Shown: piece after piece, positions 19,601 through 27,605 of the stretch
How the letters are laid out: every line of letters starts with the position of its first letter
How positions within the stretch are numbered: position 1 is the first letter of the stretch
Assembly: GCA_028871475.1 (NCBI GenBank)
Contig: JAGWMZ010000002.1
Coordinates: 203,780-267,779, forward strand
Reading direction: 5' to 3'
DNA from: Sphingomonadales bacterium
GTDB lineage: Bacteria > Pseudomonadota > Alphaproteobacteria > Sphingomonadales > Sphingomonadaceae
Length of the DNA stretch: 64,000 nt
The notes under the pieces: generated by a model
The model's input: only the letters and a program-made list of their open reading frames with translations
Database searches by the model: none
Told to the model about the DNA's origin: nothing
Program-made: the position numbers and the translations under genes

Positions 19601-19779
19601 CGTCCAACTTTGATCTGGAGAAGATCTTCGGTGGCAGCAGCTATCTGCCCACGATCTCCCTCAACATCACCAATCTGACGAAGAGCCACATCCGTACCTA
19701 TCTGCAGTACAAGAATGCCACCTACTCGGACTACAACCCGGGTACGACGTTCAGCCTTGGCCTGCGCGAGAAGTTCTGA
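16690..19779 (+). CDS. TonB-dependent receptor, large sugar-type (Xanthomonas/Caulobacter group)
   Basis: A 1029-aa outer-membrane active transporter. It has a signal peptide ending near ATPAMAQQ, a TonB box region (SEIVVTGYRASLQRS), the plug with SLNRVPGVTITRDNDGEG and AIRGLGSAFTQVTLNG, then a 22-strand barrel ending in the terminal Phe typical of BAM substrates (LGLREKF). Length and the RASLQRSAEIK motif fit the TIGR01782-type receptors often used for plant polysaccharide fragments. ATG 16690 is preferred over GTG 16684, and AGGG lies about 7 nt upstream. Two LacI-type operators precede it, so it should be induced with the glucuronate operon and probably imports glucurono-xylo-oligosaccharides. 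The substrate is inferred. Confidence 0.93.
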   Translation: MNYRKMTVMMGLATGVSSFGLLATPAMAQQAPATATAPAAPAASDQAQASEIVVTGYRASLQRSAEIKKNNVGLTETILAEDIGKFPDSNIAESLNRVPGVTITRDNDGEGVNAAIRGLGSAFTQVTLNGAAIMVGSTGTADGSGTGRQVDLNYFPTELFTSITVEKSSRADILEGGAAGSIDLRTAHPFDRPGTHYSLSMDGIYNTNAGKPGYKGAAVFSTTKGEFGVLVGVSGISNQVNSDGFESIGWTEPNLSAAQNTTSSRNNINGTGSNGSTWSIPGTVPAGAGNGLTTGSTLNQAALLALNPGLSITQLNQALIPRLGRVFNEYGSRKRITGVVSLEYKGDDNGLHLYLDSMLTKARNQEQRIDMDWIVRNGSAIPIGLQVDPNGVVTSGTFANAQSFLEYRPYDEKLTYYGFNPGGEYQATDHLKLELKADLTHSSFYRQSPSVLVATALGSGDTVNYTNNNGNIGIASSTDLDNPANFFWNSQSRVNIQDERRQTTTKGIRGSIKWDHDDLVLRVGAAYDNNYRNIVAYDNSALWQNAVCGNNPNVALLAPNTSPACNGANAPGSAAANYPGYGTGYTAGATTPIAYQGSLIPQSALASYLIPGPKGFVTVNWPAFAAASNYNQFNNSAPFSTSSNTGANSGQFQEKNFGAYVEADDKFEFGDNTLRLNGGVRFIHTNQRIGGYVANGTVAQQNANLQNGGYYPTVGFAAYNFINTYNSYSYALPAFTADLNVGRHAVFRASWSKTLTRPDPNAMLPGVNFSDPSAYQVTLGNPALAPYLSKNLDLGFEYYTGKEGYIAIAAYRKSITGFTQSQNISGTFGQLAQYGININTVTQQQALVINSQGGNNSPISISEQVNAGNLVINGGEFTIVQPLDFLLASHGIKGLGVIANLTVIDQSSQSGVYATGVPHTSYNLTLYYDHKGVSARVLYNYTGGSLAAQGPQNGLNGFGIYSDPHKELDFSSNFDLEKIFGGSSYLPTISLNITNLTKSHIRTYLQYKNATYSDYNPGTTFSLGLREKF

Positions 19780-19909
19780 TGATCCAGCCGTCTCGGGAAG
19801 GGCAGGGCCATGCGCCTTGCCCGACCCGGTCGGCCTATGCTCCAGAAGGGCCAGGCGGTGGCTCTCCATCGTCTGGTATTTTGCGATAGTCCCGGGAAAG
19901 GTCGTGTTC

Positions 19910-21244
19910 GTGTCTCACAGCTTTGTCACCTCTTCGTCCTTGTGCAAACGCGAGCGGCGGGGGCGGCGGCTGTCATTCCCAAGCCTGCGCCTGTGCGTTG
20001 TTGGTCTGGCCGCTGCCGGGCTGATGGCGGGCGGCGGGGCCATGGCCCGGCCTGCTCCGGCCCCATCCAAACCGGTCTGGCAGGAAAGCTGGGCTTCCGC
20101 GCAGCAGATCCCCGAAGCTGCCAATGCGCTTGATCCGGCGCTGCTGAGTGATGCCAGCCTGCGCCAGATCGTCCATCTTTCCGCTGGTGGCGGCGCCTTG
20201 CGCCTGCGCCTGTCCAATGCTTTCGGCACCGCGCCCCTCACGCTGGATGCCGTGCATGTGGCGCGGGCTCTCTCTCCCGCAGGCGCCGCCACCGATCCGG
20301 CCAGCGACCATGCCGTCACCTTTGATGGCCAGTCGAGCGTGACCATTCCGGCCGGGGCGGATTATCTGTCCGATCCGATTCACTGGCGGGTTGCCCCCTT
20401 CAGCGATCTGGCGGTGAGCATGCATTTTGCCGCCGCGCCCCAGCAGCAGACCAGCCACCCCGGTTCGCGCGCGACCTCATGGCTGCTGCGCGGCCAGCAC
20501 AGCGCCGAGGCGGCCTGGACCGGCGCGCGCTCTTTCGATCACTGGTACAACCTGTCGGGCGTCGAGGTGCTGACACGCGCCGGGACGGGCGGCGTGGTGG
20601 CGCTGGGCGATTCGATCACCGATGGCCATGGCGCCACGACCAATGGCAATGACCGCTGGCCTGATGCGCTGGCGCGGCGCGGCGCGGCGCGGGGCCTGGC
20701 CGTGGTGAATGTGGGTATCGGCGGCAACCGGTTGCTGCACGACGGGCTGGGCCCCAATGCGCTGGCGCGTTTCGATCGCGATGTTCTGGCACAGAGCGGG
20801 GCCTGCACGGTCATCCTGCTCGAAGGGATCAATGATCTGGGCACGTTTGCGCGTGATCCGGCTGTGCGCGCCACGCTGACCGGCGAGGATCATCAGAAGT
20901 TCGTCTCGCAGATCATCGGCGCCTATCGCCAGATCATCGCGCGGGGCCATGCCCATGGGCTGCACATGGTGGGGGCGACGATCCTGCCCTTTGGCGGCAA
21001 TGACTATTATCACCCCGATGCCGCGCTGGAGGCGGATCGCGCGGCCATCAACGCATGGATTCGGGCCAAGGGGCATTTTGACGCGATGGTCGATTTCGAC
21101 GCTGTGACGCGCGATCCGCAGCATCCCGACCGCATGCGGCCGGCTTTCGATTCCGGCGATCACCTCCACCCTTCGCCGGCCGGTTACAAGGCCATGGCCG
21201 GCGCCATTTCGCTGACCGATCTGGCCCGTTGCAAGCCGCGTTGA
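19910..21244 (+). CDS. Exported SGNH/GDSL-family hydrolase (probable carbohydrate esterase)
   Basis: A roughly 444-aa secreted protein. A signal-like segment (LCVVGLAAAGLMAGGGAMA) leads into a beta-rich N-terminal part and then an SGNH hydrolase domain. Block I is VVALGDSITDGHGA with the nucleophile Ser, the Gly block is VGIGGNRLLHDG, the Asn block LLEGINDLG, and the Asp-x-x-His block SGDHLHPSPAGYKAMA. This arrangement resembles XynE-like esterases. The start is uncertain: GTG 19910 sits 8-9 nt after GGGAAAGG, GTG 19904 is an alternative, and there is no ATG close to the signal peptide. Context suggests deacetylation of acetylated xylan side chains. Confidence 0.85.
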   Translation: MSHSFVTSSSLCKRERRGRRLSFPSLRLCVVGLAAAGLMAGGGAMARPAPAPSKPVWQESWASAQQIPEAANALDPALLSDASLRQIVHLSAGGGALRLRLSNAFGTAPLTLDAVHVARALSPAGAATDPASDHAVTFDGQSSVTIPAGADYLSDPIHWRVAPFSDLAVSMHFAAAPQQQTSHPGSRATSWLLRGQHSAEAAWTGARSFDHWYNLSGVEVLTRAGTGGVVALGDSITDGHGATTNGNDRWPDALARRGAARGLAVVNVGIGGNRLLHDGLGPNALARFDRDVLAQSGACTVILLEGINDLGTFARDPAVRATLTGEDHQKFVSQIIGAYRQIIARGHAHGLHMVGATILPFGGNDYYHPDAALEADRAAINAWIRAKGHFDAMVDFDAVTRDPQHPDRMRPAFDSGDHLHPSPAGYKAMAGAISLTDLARCKPR

Positions 21245-21349
21245 GCGCGATCATGCGGGCAGATTGGGTGGATGGTGCCGATCCTCGGATCGGCAGCTCC
21301 TTTTGGGATTTTGCCACTTTGACCGTAAAAAGCCCGTAGAATCGCTTGA

Positions 21350-21363
21350 TGACACCGGTTTCC
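21350..21363. promoter_or_regulatory. Possible operator, ACCGGT-centred palindrome
   Basis: TGACACCGGTTTCC is 12/14 to the palindrome TGACACCGGTGTCA, a form known for some LacI-family regulators. It lies 152 nt upstream of the LamG protein gene. Only one copy was noticed and its use is speculative. Confidence 0.25.
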
Positions 21364-21514
21364 TAATCTATGCCAAGCCTCAGCAAGGCACTTTGGGAGA
21401 GGTCGCTTCATGCATGCAGAACGGCAAGGGGCGGATTCCGCCTCATTGATACATGCGTCCATCGCCAAGGTGCCGTCGGGTGCGGTGAGAGCGACAGGGC
21501 GACCAGCCATCGCC

Positions 21515-24500
21515 ATGCGCATCCTCGCCACCGCCTCGCTCGCGGCTCTTGCGCTCGGGGCGCTTCCTGCCGCGGCCGCCCCAGGTGACGGACTGCTGTT
21601 CCGCGCCTCGCTCGACCATGATTTTCACGCTGAAACCGCAGGCGGCGACCCGGTTCCCAATTTCCGCAGCGATGTGAGCATCGTGCCCGATGGCGCCATC
21701 GGCGGCGCGGCGCGCTGGGAGGATGACGGCTATGTCGCGTGGAAGGCGCCGGGCAACATGCTGGCCGCGCGCGGCACGCTCTCCTTCTTCTGGCGTTCGC
21801 GTTATCCCGTGGGCGAAGCGCCTTTCGTCATCTTTCGCGCCGGTTTTGCTGACCACACCAGTTGGGACATGACCTTCCTGCGCATCGACTGGAATGGCCA
21901 TGGCTTCGACGCTTTCGTCACCGATGCCAGCCTGTCGCGCATTCGCGTCTCATGGGCCATGCCGCAAAAGCCTTCGCCCAGCGTCTGGAACCACATCGCC
22001 TTTGCCTGGGATGAGACGGTGGGCGTGCGCCTCTACGTCGATGGGCATGAGGTGGCCGCCAAGGACCAGAAGGCCGATCTCGACAATGGGCTCGACGGTT
22101 TCGGCATGGCCGGGCGGGTGCTTTCGCCGCATCAGGTGCAGAGCCGCTATAATTTCATGCGTGGCAGCGATCTCGATGAGATCCGCGTCTATGATCACAT
22201 GCTGCCCGCCGCCGCCATTGCCACATTGGCCGCGAAGGGTGAGCCGGCGGCTGACAAGGGGTCGGACAAAAGCGCGGCATGGGCCGCATGGCTGCACCGC
22301 TATGGCTGGGACAAAGGCCTGCCGCCCGTACTGGAACCGGGCACCACCACCATCCGCAAGGTGGAGTTCGCCGATGCGCGCGACATGAAGGAGCGCATGT
22401 GGAAAGGCGTGGATGGCATCGACGAGACGACCTGGCCGGGCGTTTACAACCGCTCGCGCCTGCCGGGGCGCGATGATTATTTCGAGCTGCCCGACTGGAA
22501 TGTCTATGTCGAGGGCGGCAAGCGCTATGAGCTGACCGTGCCGACGGGCGAGCCTTTCAACCGCGTGGAAATTCGCGGCGGGGCCTATGGCAGCCTGACA
22601 TGGGCGGGGGATAGCGGCAAAAGCCAGCTTCTGGCCCAGCGTCCGCAAGGGGTGGTGCGCAGCGCTGACAGCTTTGCCACGCGGCAGGGCGGGGTGCTCT
22701 CCTTCACCAACATCATGCAGGAACAGCCCATTCAGGAAATCTGGGCCTATGATGTGACGCAGGCCCCCGAACCCAACGGCAGCTTCAAGCTCGACTATGT
22801 GATCGATGCGAAGACTTCGCCCGATATGGCGCCACTTTCGGCGCTCAACAGCTTCATCGCCGGGCGCTATCCGTTGGACGAACGCACCACGGTGGTCGCC
22901 ATGCCCAGCAGCGGGGTGAAGGCGGCGGTGGGCGCCGGGGCGGCTGGTGCCGGTGGCGGCAATGCCGTCATCGCGGGCGCGGCACCCATCGTCCATGTGC
23001 TCATCCCTTCCAGCTTTGGCGAGGCCAAGGCGGATCAGCCTTTGGCTCGCGCCTGGGATTATGGCTGGCAAAATCTGCATGACGGGCTGGATGGCATCGC
23101 CATCGACCTGCCCGCGCTCAATGTCACGCCGCGGCCGGGCGGGCTTGTCGCGCTCAACATTCGGGTGAAAGACCCGATCTGGCCGATGCGCGACATGATC
23201 GACGTCTCGGTCTCGGTGCCGCCGGGGCAGAAACGCACGCTGTGGCTGGACCTGCGCGACCGCATCCTCTCGAACGACAGCCTTTATCTCTCCATCGCGG
23301 CCTCCGCGCCCGATTTCACTGCTGCCTCGCTCAATGGCGCGCATATCCGCCTGGTCTTCAAGCCGCGCGCGCAGGCCCTGCGCGAGCATGTGGCCGACCG
23401 GTTGATGCAGGTGAAGGACAATTGGAGCTATCTGGTCGAGGAGCACACCGCCTCGATGCGCGAAGGGCTTTACCGCCGCCTGCATGGCGATGTGACCGAC
23501 CTGCTGCGCGTTGACCCGGACAATGCGGAAGCCCGCGCCTGGTGGGCCGACATTGACTATCGCCCGGAAAACCTGCCCCCTGTATCCCTGCCGCCAGTGC
23601 CGGCGGGCGTGCCGGGCTGGGCCGCGCGCCAGTTGCAGGATCTGGCGCTGGTGCGCCATTTCGTGAACTGGTGGATCGACGAGCGGCAGGTGCCCTTTGG
23701 CGATTTTGGCGGCGGCATTTCCGATGATACCGATCTTGTCCAGCAATGGCCCGGTGTCGCGCTGATGGGGGTGGAGCCGGACAAGATCAACGCCTCGGTG
23801 CGCGCGCTGTCGGATGCGGCCTACAAGAACGGCATGATCGTCAATGGCTTGCCCTATATCACCACGGACGAGTTGCATGTTTACGAGGAGGGCATCAACT
23901 CCAACGGCGAGCGGCTCTACCTCAACTGGGGCGAGCCCAAGGCGGTCGAGCGGCTGATGGCGACGACCAAGGCGCTGCAGTCAGTGATCATGGTCAATCC
24001 GGCCGGGCATATGCATTTCGCCAGCAATTGGTATGGCGCGCGCAAGATGTATCGTGAAGGGCCGTGGGAATGGCAGAAGCCCTATTCCTTCTCTGTCACG
24101 CAAAGTCCCATTCTGGTCGGGCTCTACAATGGCAATGCGACGGCGCGCGGGTTGGTCACGGGGCTGATGGATGGGCTGCTGGCCCATGGCAAGCAGGGCA
24201 GCGACGGGCTCTGGCGTTTCCCCAATGACATCAACTGGCGCAGTGATGCCGAGCGGGCGGGCGATGGCGGTGGCGCCTCATTGCCTCCGCAGGCGGCCTG
24301 GGCGGCGTGGCGTTTTACGGGCGACGCGCGCTATTTGCGGCCCATCGACACGCTGATCGCCAAGGGCGGCTTTGGCGCCTTGCACCAGTTCGATGACAAC
24401 GGCTTTGCCTTGCTGCCCGATGGTGCGGCGCTGCTCGCCAAAGTGCCCGCCAAGCCCACCACCGGCTTTGGGCATTATGCCGCATGGCTGAAAACCGGAG

Positions 24501-25288
24501 ATCGCAAGGAGATCGAAACGCTGCACGAAGAGGCGATCATCGACAAGACCCAGCATATGGGGATGATGACGCAAGGGCATTGGTGGACCGACCGGGTGGA
24601 GATCGCCTCGGACATGTTGCAGCGCGAAAGGCTGGGCGGCATTGCGCTGGTGCGGGGCAATTACTGGCCGGGCAACCTCGTGAGCTGGCGTTTTGCCGAG
24701 CCGGAGGGGGCGGAAAAGGTCGCCCTGCTGGTCAGCAATGACCGTGCCGATCATTTCCGCGTGACGGCCTATAACAGCAGCGAGAAGGATCAGGCGGCCA
24801 CCATGTCGACCTGGGATATTCCGGCAGGTAGCTGGATCATGCGCGGTGATGACGGCAGCGAGCAGCATGTCACGCTGGAGCGCAGCGCCAGCATCGCGCT
24901 GCGCTTTGCCCCGGGGCGCGAAACCACGCTGGATTTCCGCCTTGCCAAGGCAGAGGCGCCGGTGGAGCAGCGGCCCGATCTGGGCATTGGCGCGGATGAT
25001 GTGCAGGTGGCGCGGGGCGCGGTCGCTGTCACCGTTCACAGCCTTGGCGCCAAACCTGCCGAAGGCGGCGTGGCGATGCTGGTGGCGGCGGATGGCCGTG
25101 TCCTGGCAAAAGTGACGATCCCGACCCTGCCGGCCCCCAGTGATCTGACGCCCAAGACAACCAGCCTGCGTCTGCCGCTGCCTGCGGGCGGCGCGGCGCA
25201 AGGGCTCACGGTGCGGGTCAGCCTGCCGGACAGCGTGCAAGAGATTACCCAGCTCAACAACAGCATTCCGGTTCCGGCCGGGCGATGA
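21515..25288 (+). CDS. Exported 1257-aa multidomain protein: LamG-like, unknown alpha-helical and Ig-like domains
   Basis: I do not recognise this protein as a named family. A signal peptide (LATASLAALALGALPAAAA) is followed by a concanavalin/LamG-like jelly roll (about 20-245) with WNHIAFAWDETVGVRLYVDG and a closing DEIRVYD strand. Next come beta-rich modules (about 265-630). A Trp- and Gly-rich, probably (alpha/alpha)-barrel domain (about 690-1050) contains VPFGDFGGGISDDTDLVQQ and WRFPNDINWRS. The last about 100 residues (from PDLGIGADDVQVA) look like a CARDB/Ig fold. The composition suggests a secreted glycan-active enzyme. ATG 21515 was chosen because the signal peptide begins there. It overlaps the next gene by 4 nt. 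Confidence 0.8.
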   Translation: MRILATASLAALALGALPAAAAPGDGLLFRASLDHDFHAETAGGDPVPNFRSDVSIVPDGAIGGAARWEDDGYVAWKAPGNMLAARGTLSFFWRSRYPVGEAPFVIFRAGFADHTSWDMTFLRIDWNGHGFDAFVTDASLSRIRVSWAMPQKPSPSVWNHIAFAWDETVGVRLYVDGHEVAAKDQKADLDNGLDGFGMAGRVLSPHQVQSRYNFMRGSDLDEIRVYDHMLPAAAIATLAAKGEPAADKGSDKSAAWAAWLHRYGWDKGLPPVLEPGTTTIRKVEFADARDMKERMWKGVDGIDETTWPGVYNRSRLPGRDDYFELPDWNVYVEGGKRYELTVPTGEPFNRVEIRGGAYGSLTWAGDSGKSQLLAQRPQGVVRSADSFATRQGGVLSFTNIMQEQPIQEIWAYDVTQAPEPNGSFKLDYVIDAKTSPDMAPLSALNSFIAGRYPLDERTTVVAMPSSGVKAAVGAGAAGAGGGNAVIAGAAPIVHVLIPSSFGEAKADQPLARAWDYGWQNLHDGLDGIAIDLPALNVTPRPGGLVALNIRVKDPIWPMRDMIDVSVSVPPGQKRTLWLDLRDRILSNDSLYLSIAASAPDFTAASLNGAHIRLVFKPRAQALREHVADRLMQVKDNWSYLVEEHTASMREGLYRRLHGDVTDLLRVDPDNAEARAWWADIDYRPENLPPVSLPPVPAGVPGWAARQLQDLALVRHFVNWWIDERQVPFGDFGGGISDDTDLVQQWPGVALMGVEPDKINASVRALSDAAYKNGMIVNGLPYITTDELHVYEEGINSNGERLYLNWGEPKAVERLMATTKALQSVIMVNPAGHMHFASNWYGARKMYREGPWEWQKPYSFSVTQSPILVGLYNGNATARGLVTGLMDGLLAHGKQGSDGLWRFPNDINWRSDAERAGDGGGASLPPQAAWAAWRFTGDARYLRPIDTLIAKGGFGALHQFDDNGFALLPDGAALLAKVPAKPTTGFGHYAAWLKTGDRKEIETLHEEAIIDKTQHMGMMTQGHWWTDRVEIASDMLQRERLGGIALVRGNYWPGNLVSWRFAEPEGAEKVALLVSNDRADHFRVTAYNSSEKDQAATMSTWDIPAGSWIMRGDDGSEQHVTLERSASIALRFAPGRETTLDFRLAKAEAPVEQRPDLGIGADDVQVARGAVAVTVHSLGAKPAEGGVAMLVAADGRVLAKVTIPTLPAPSDLTPKTTSLRLPLPAGGAAQGLTVRVSLPDSVQEITQLNNSIPVPAGR

Positions 25289-26760
25289 GTATGCGGCGGC
25301 GCGCGGTTCTGGGTGGCGTGATGGGGCTGACGTTGGCTGGCTTTGGCGAGCGCTTGCGTGCCGTACCCGCAGCAAGGCCCGATCTTCGCGCGGCGCTGGA
25401 TGCGGCGGAGAAAGCCGCCACGCCTGATGCGGCACTGGCGCTGCTGGCCCCATTTGGCGAAGGGCATCTGACTGAAACCGACCGGCTAGACCTACGCGCG
25501 GCGCGGGCGGGGCTGGCGATTGATGCGCAGCTTGCCCGCCGCTTTCCCCATGGCGTGGGGCTGCGCCCCTATCGCGTTACACCGCGAGACGGGGCATGGC
25601 GCGGCCCATCGCCCGAGGCCATCGATGCGGAAACGCGTGCTCTTACCGCCGATGCGCAGGCCGGGATTGTCCTGCCGCGTGTCTGGCTGGAGCGTCTGAT
25701 CACCGCCATCGAGCAACACAAGGCCGCCGGGCCGGCACTGGCCTCCGCGCTTGGCCGGCAGGCGGATCTGTTGGCATCGCTGCGTCCGCAAAGTCCGGCA
25801 CGACAGGGCCTGGGCCAATTGCCACAGGGAGAACGCTGGTTTGCCCTGCTTGCCGCGCGGCCGGGCGGGGCCATCGGCTCTCTGTCGCGGTGCGAGCAGC
25901 AGCTGGCCGCCCGCCGCGATGCCCTGCATCGGGAAGCGGGTGACATCTTCGCGCGGATGGGCGTGAGGGGGGAGACGGTCGGCGTCTGCTTTCGTCAGAT
26001 ATGGCAGGATCCGGCCTGGCTTTACAGCGACGATGCGCAAGGTCGTGCGCAGGCCGTGGCCGATATGACGCATCAACTGGCCTTCATGCGCGGCCGTCTT
26101 GGGGATCACTTCGGCCCCCTGCCCGCATGGTGCGTCAACGCCTCGGTCCGCGCCCTGAGCGCGCAGGAGATGGCCGCCGGGCATCAGGGCTATCGCGCGG
26201 TGCCAAGGCCCGGTGCGCCCGGTGCCTACATCGTGGATCTCAAGACCATCCGCCTGCGCCCGCGCTGGAGCCTGCCCGCCGTTGTCGCGCATGAATTGCT
26301 GCCCGGCCACATGATCCAGCTCGGCATGGAAGGGCTGCATCCGCCCCATCCGCTGCGCCGCCGCTATGCCAGCAGCTTTGTCGAGGGCTGGGCCATCTAT
26401 GCCGAGCAGCTCGCCGCTGCCGAAGGCGCCTATCCCGACATTCTCTCGCGGCTCGGCAGCATCCATTGGGACCTGTTCCACATCTGCCGCGGGCTGGTGG
26501 ACCTGGGCATCCATTTGCATGGCTGGAGCCATGAGGAGGCGCGCGCGCGGCTGGAGGACTGGCAGGGCGTGGCGGCCTATTTCGCGCCCTTCGACACCGA
26601 TCTTGACCGTATCGCGCTGGAGCCCGGCGTGCGGCTGGCCGATGCGATGGCTGCCCTGGCGATCCGCGATCGGGCCGCGCTGCGTCAAGGCGATAGTCTG
26701 CGCGCCTTTCACAGGACGCTGGTGGAGAACGGTTCACGGCGGAGCGAGGATCTGCCCTGA
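25285..26760 (+). CDS. DUF885 family protein, putative exported metallopeptidase-like
   Basis: A 491-aa protein whose N-terminus (MSMRRRAVLGGVMGLTLAGFG) looks like a signal peptide with Arg residues, possibly Tat-type. The C-terminal half has the DUF885 hallmark VVAHELLPGHMIQLG, an HExxPGH-like zinc motif, and downstream SSFVEGWAIYAEQLA containing a probable third ligand Glu. It is shorter than most DUF885 proteins (about 580-600 aa), and the N-terminal helical domain seems reduced. The start codon overlaps the stop of the LamG gene (ATGA), so the two are translationally coupled. Whether it cleaves peptides or helps with glycan breakdown is unknown. Confidence 0.82.
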   Translation: MSMRRRAVLGGVMGLTLAGFGERLRAVPAARPDLRAALDAAEKAATPDAALALLAPFGEGHLTETDRLDLRAARAGLAIDAQLARRFPHGVGLRPYRVTPRDGAWRGPSPEAIDAETRALTADAQAGIVLPRVWLERLITAIEQHKAAGPALASALGRQADLLASLRPQSPARQGLGQLPQGERWFALLAARPGGAIGSLSRCEQQLAARRDALHREAGDIFARMGVRGETVGVCFRQIWQDPAWLYSDDAQGRAQAVADMTHQLAFMRGRLGDHFGPLPAWCVNASVRALSAQEMAAGHQGYRAVPRPGAPGAYIVDLKTIRLRPRWSLPAVVAHELLPGHMIQLGMEGLHPPHPLRRRYASSFVEGWAIYAEQLAAAEGAYPDILSRLGSIHWDLFHICRGLVDLGIHLHGWSHEEARARLEDWQGVAAYFAPFDTDLDRIALEPGVRLADAMAALAIRDRAALRQGDSLRAFHRTLVENGSRRSEDLP

Positions 26761-26837
26761 CGAGCCGCGCGATGGCATGGACCCTTCGCCACGCCTGCGC
26801 ATTGAACACCGGGTGAGAGATGTCGCGGAGATCGACA

Positions 26838-27131
26838 ATGCCACGCGGTGACAAATCGGCCTATACCGACAAGCAGAAGCGCAAGGCCCGCCATATCGAG
26901 GACAGCTACGAGGCGCGCGGTGTCCCGCAAGGCGAGGCGGCGAAACGCGCCTGGGCGACGGTGAACAAGGACTCGGGCGGCGGCAATCGTTCGGGTTCCG
27001 GGCGTGGCCGGACTGATACGCATGTCTCCTCTTCACGCGGTGGACGGGCGAACCGCTCGGGCTCTCCCGAACAGCGCAGCGCCGCTGCCCGCAAGGGATG
27101 GGTGACGCGCCGCCGCAACCAGTCGAGCTGA
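26838..27131 (+). CDS. Small basic protein of the type often annotated plasmid stabilisation protein
   Basis: A 97-aa, very basic, low-complexity protein. The N-terminal 40 residues (MPRGDKSAYTDKQKRKARHI, then EDSYEARG) are a conserved pattern in many alphaproteobacteria. The rest is Ser/Gly/Arg-rich and probably disordered, ending in AAARKGWVTRRRN. The usual database name, plasmid stabilisation protein, has little support. The KWxTxRRN-like tail and charge suggest nucleic-acid binding, possibly in stress. ATG 26838 is the conserved start; the track's earlier start is spurious. It is followed by two other small stress-type genes on the same strand. Confidence 0.75.
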   Translation: MPRGDKSAYTDKQKRKARHIEDSYEARGVPQGEAAKRAWATVNKDSGGGNRSGSGRGRTDTHVSSSRGGRANRSGSPEQRSAAARKGWVTRRRNQSS

Positions 27132-27174
27132 CAGCAACTGGCCCCAAGCGGGGCCTTGCCAAAAGGATGGGAAC

Positions 27175-27414
27175 ATGACTGCTTTGACGATGAAGCGCGG
27201 GCTCTGTGTCGGCCTGCTCAGCGCCCTTGGCGGCTGGCTTTACCTCAGCCGGGGCACGGCGAAGAAGGATGGCAAGGGCGGGCACGAGGCATCGCCCACG
27301 CCTGTGCGCGATGCCGGCCCTGCCCATATGCGCGACAAGCCTGCCAAATGGGACAAGGTGGATGAAGCATCCGACGCTTCCTTCCCCGCCAGCGATCCGC
27401 CGTCCACCTATTGA
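27175..27414 (+). CDS. Small membrane-anchored protein with conserved SFPASDPP tail
   Basis: A 79-aa protein. The first 25 residues hold one hydrophobic segment (GLCVGLLSALGGWLYL), then a charged linker and the C-terminal motif WDKVDEASDASFPASDPPS. The DEASxxSFPASDPP motif is widespread at the end of small alphaproteobacterial proteins of unknown function. An AAGGATGGGAAC Shine-Dalgarno region precedes the ATG. It lies 43 nt behind the basic protein gene, possibly in one operon. Confidence 0.75.
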   Translation: MTALTMKRGLCVGLLSALGGWLYLSRGTAKKDGKGGHEASPTPVRDAGPAHMRDKPAKWDKVDEASDASFPASDPPSTY

Positions 27415-27500
27415 TCGCCGCGCTGCGACCAACCCTTGCCGGGGCGCGGTGAAACGTAATCCATGGCGACACTTTCGCCCGGCCCGGCACTTTCATCCTT

Positions 27501-27566
27501 CGCGCGGGGCAAGCCCGCGCGAGGCGAGCGAGAGAGAAATGCTGCGGCCATGCTGCGCTATTTCTC
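27501..27566. other. Two hairpins in the leader of the DUF2383 gene
   Basis: An 8-bp stem (CGCGCGGG/CCCGCGCG, 5-nt loop, 27501-27521) is followed by a 7-bp stem (GAGAAAT/ATTTCTC, 27534-27566) in the 191-nt gap before the DUF2383 gene. The first could end transcription of the upstream gene, although no T tract follows. Confidence 0.35.
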
Positions 27567-27605
27567 GTGCAGCAAAAGTCACATGCAAAACCATGGGAGC
27601 CCAAG

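Noticed and set aside
17281-19869. 862-codon minus-strand ORF opposite the TBDR
   Set aside because: Shadow frame produced by strong codon bias; no recognisable domain.
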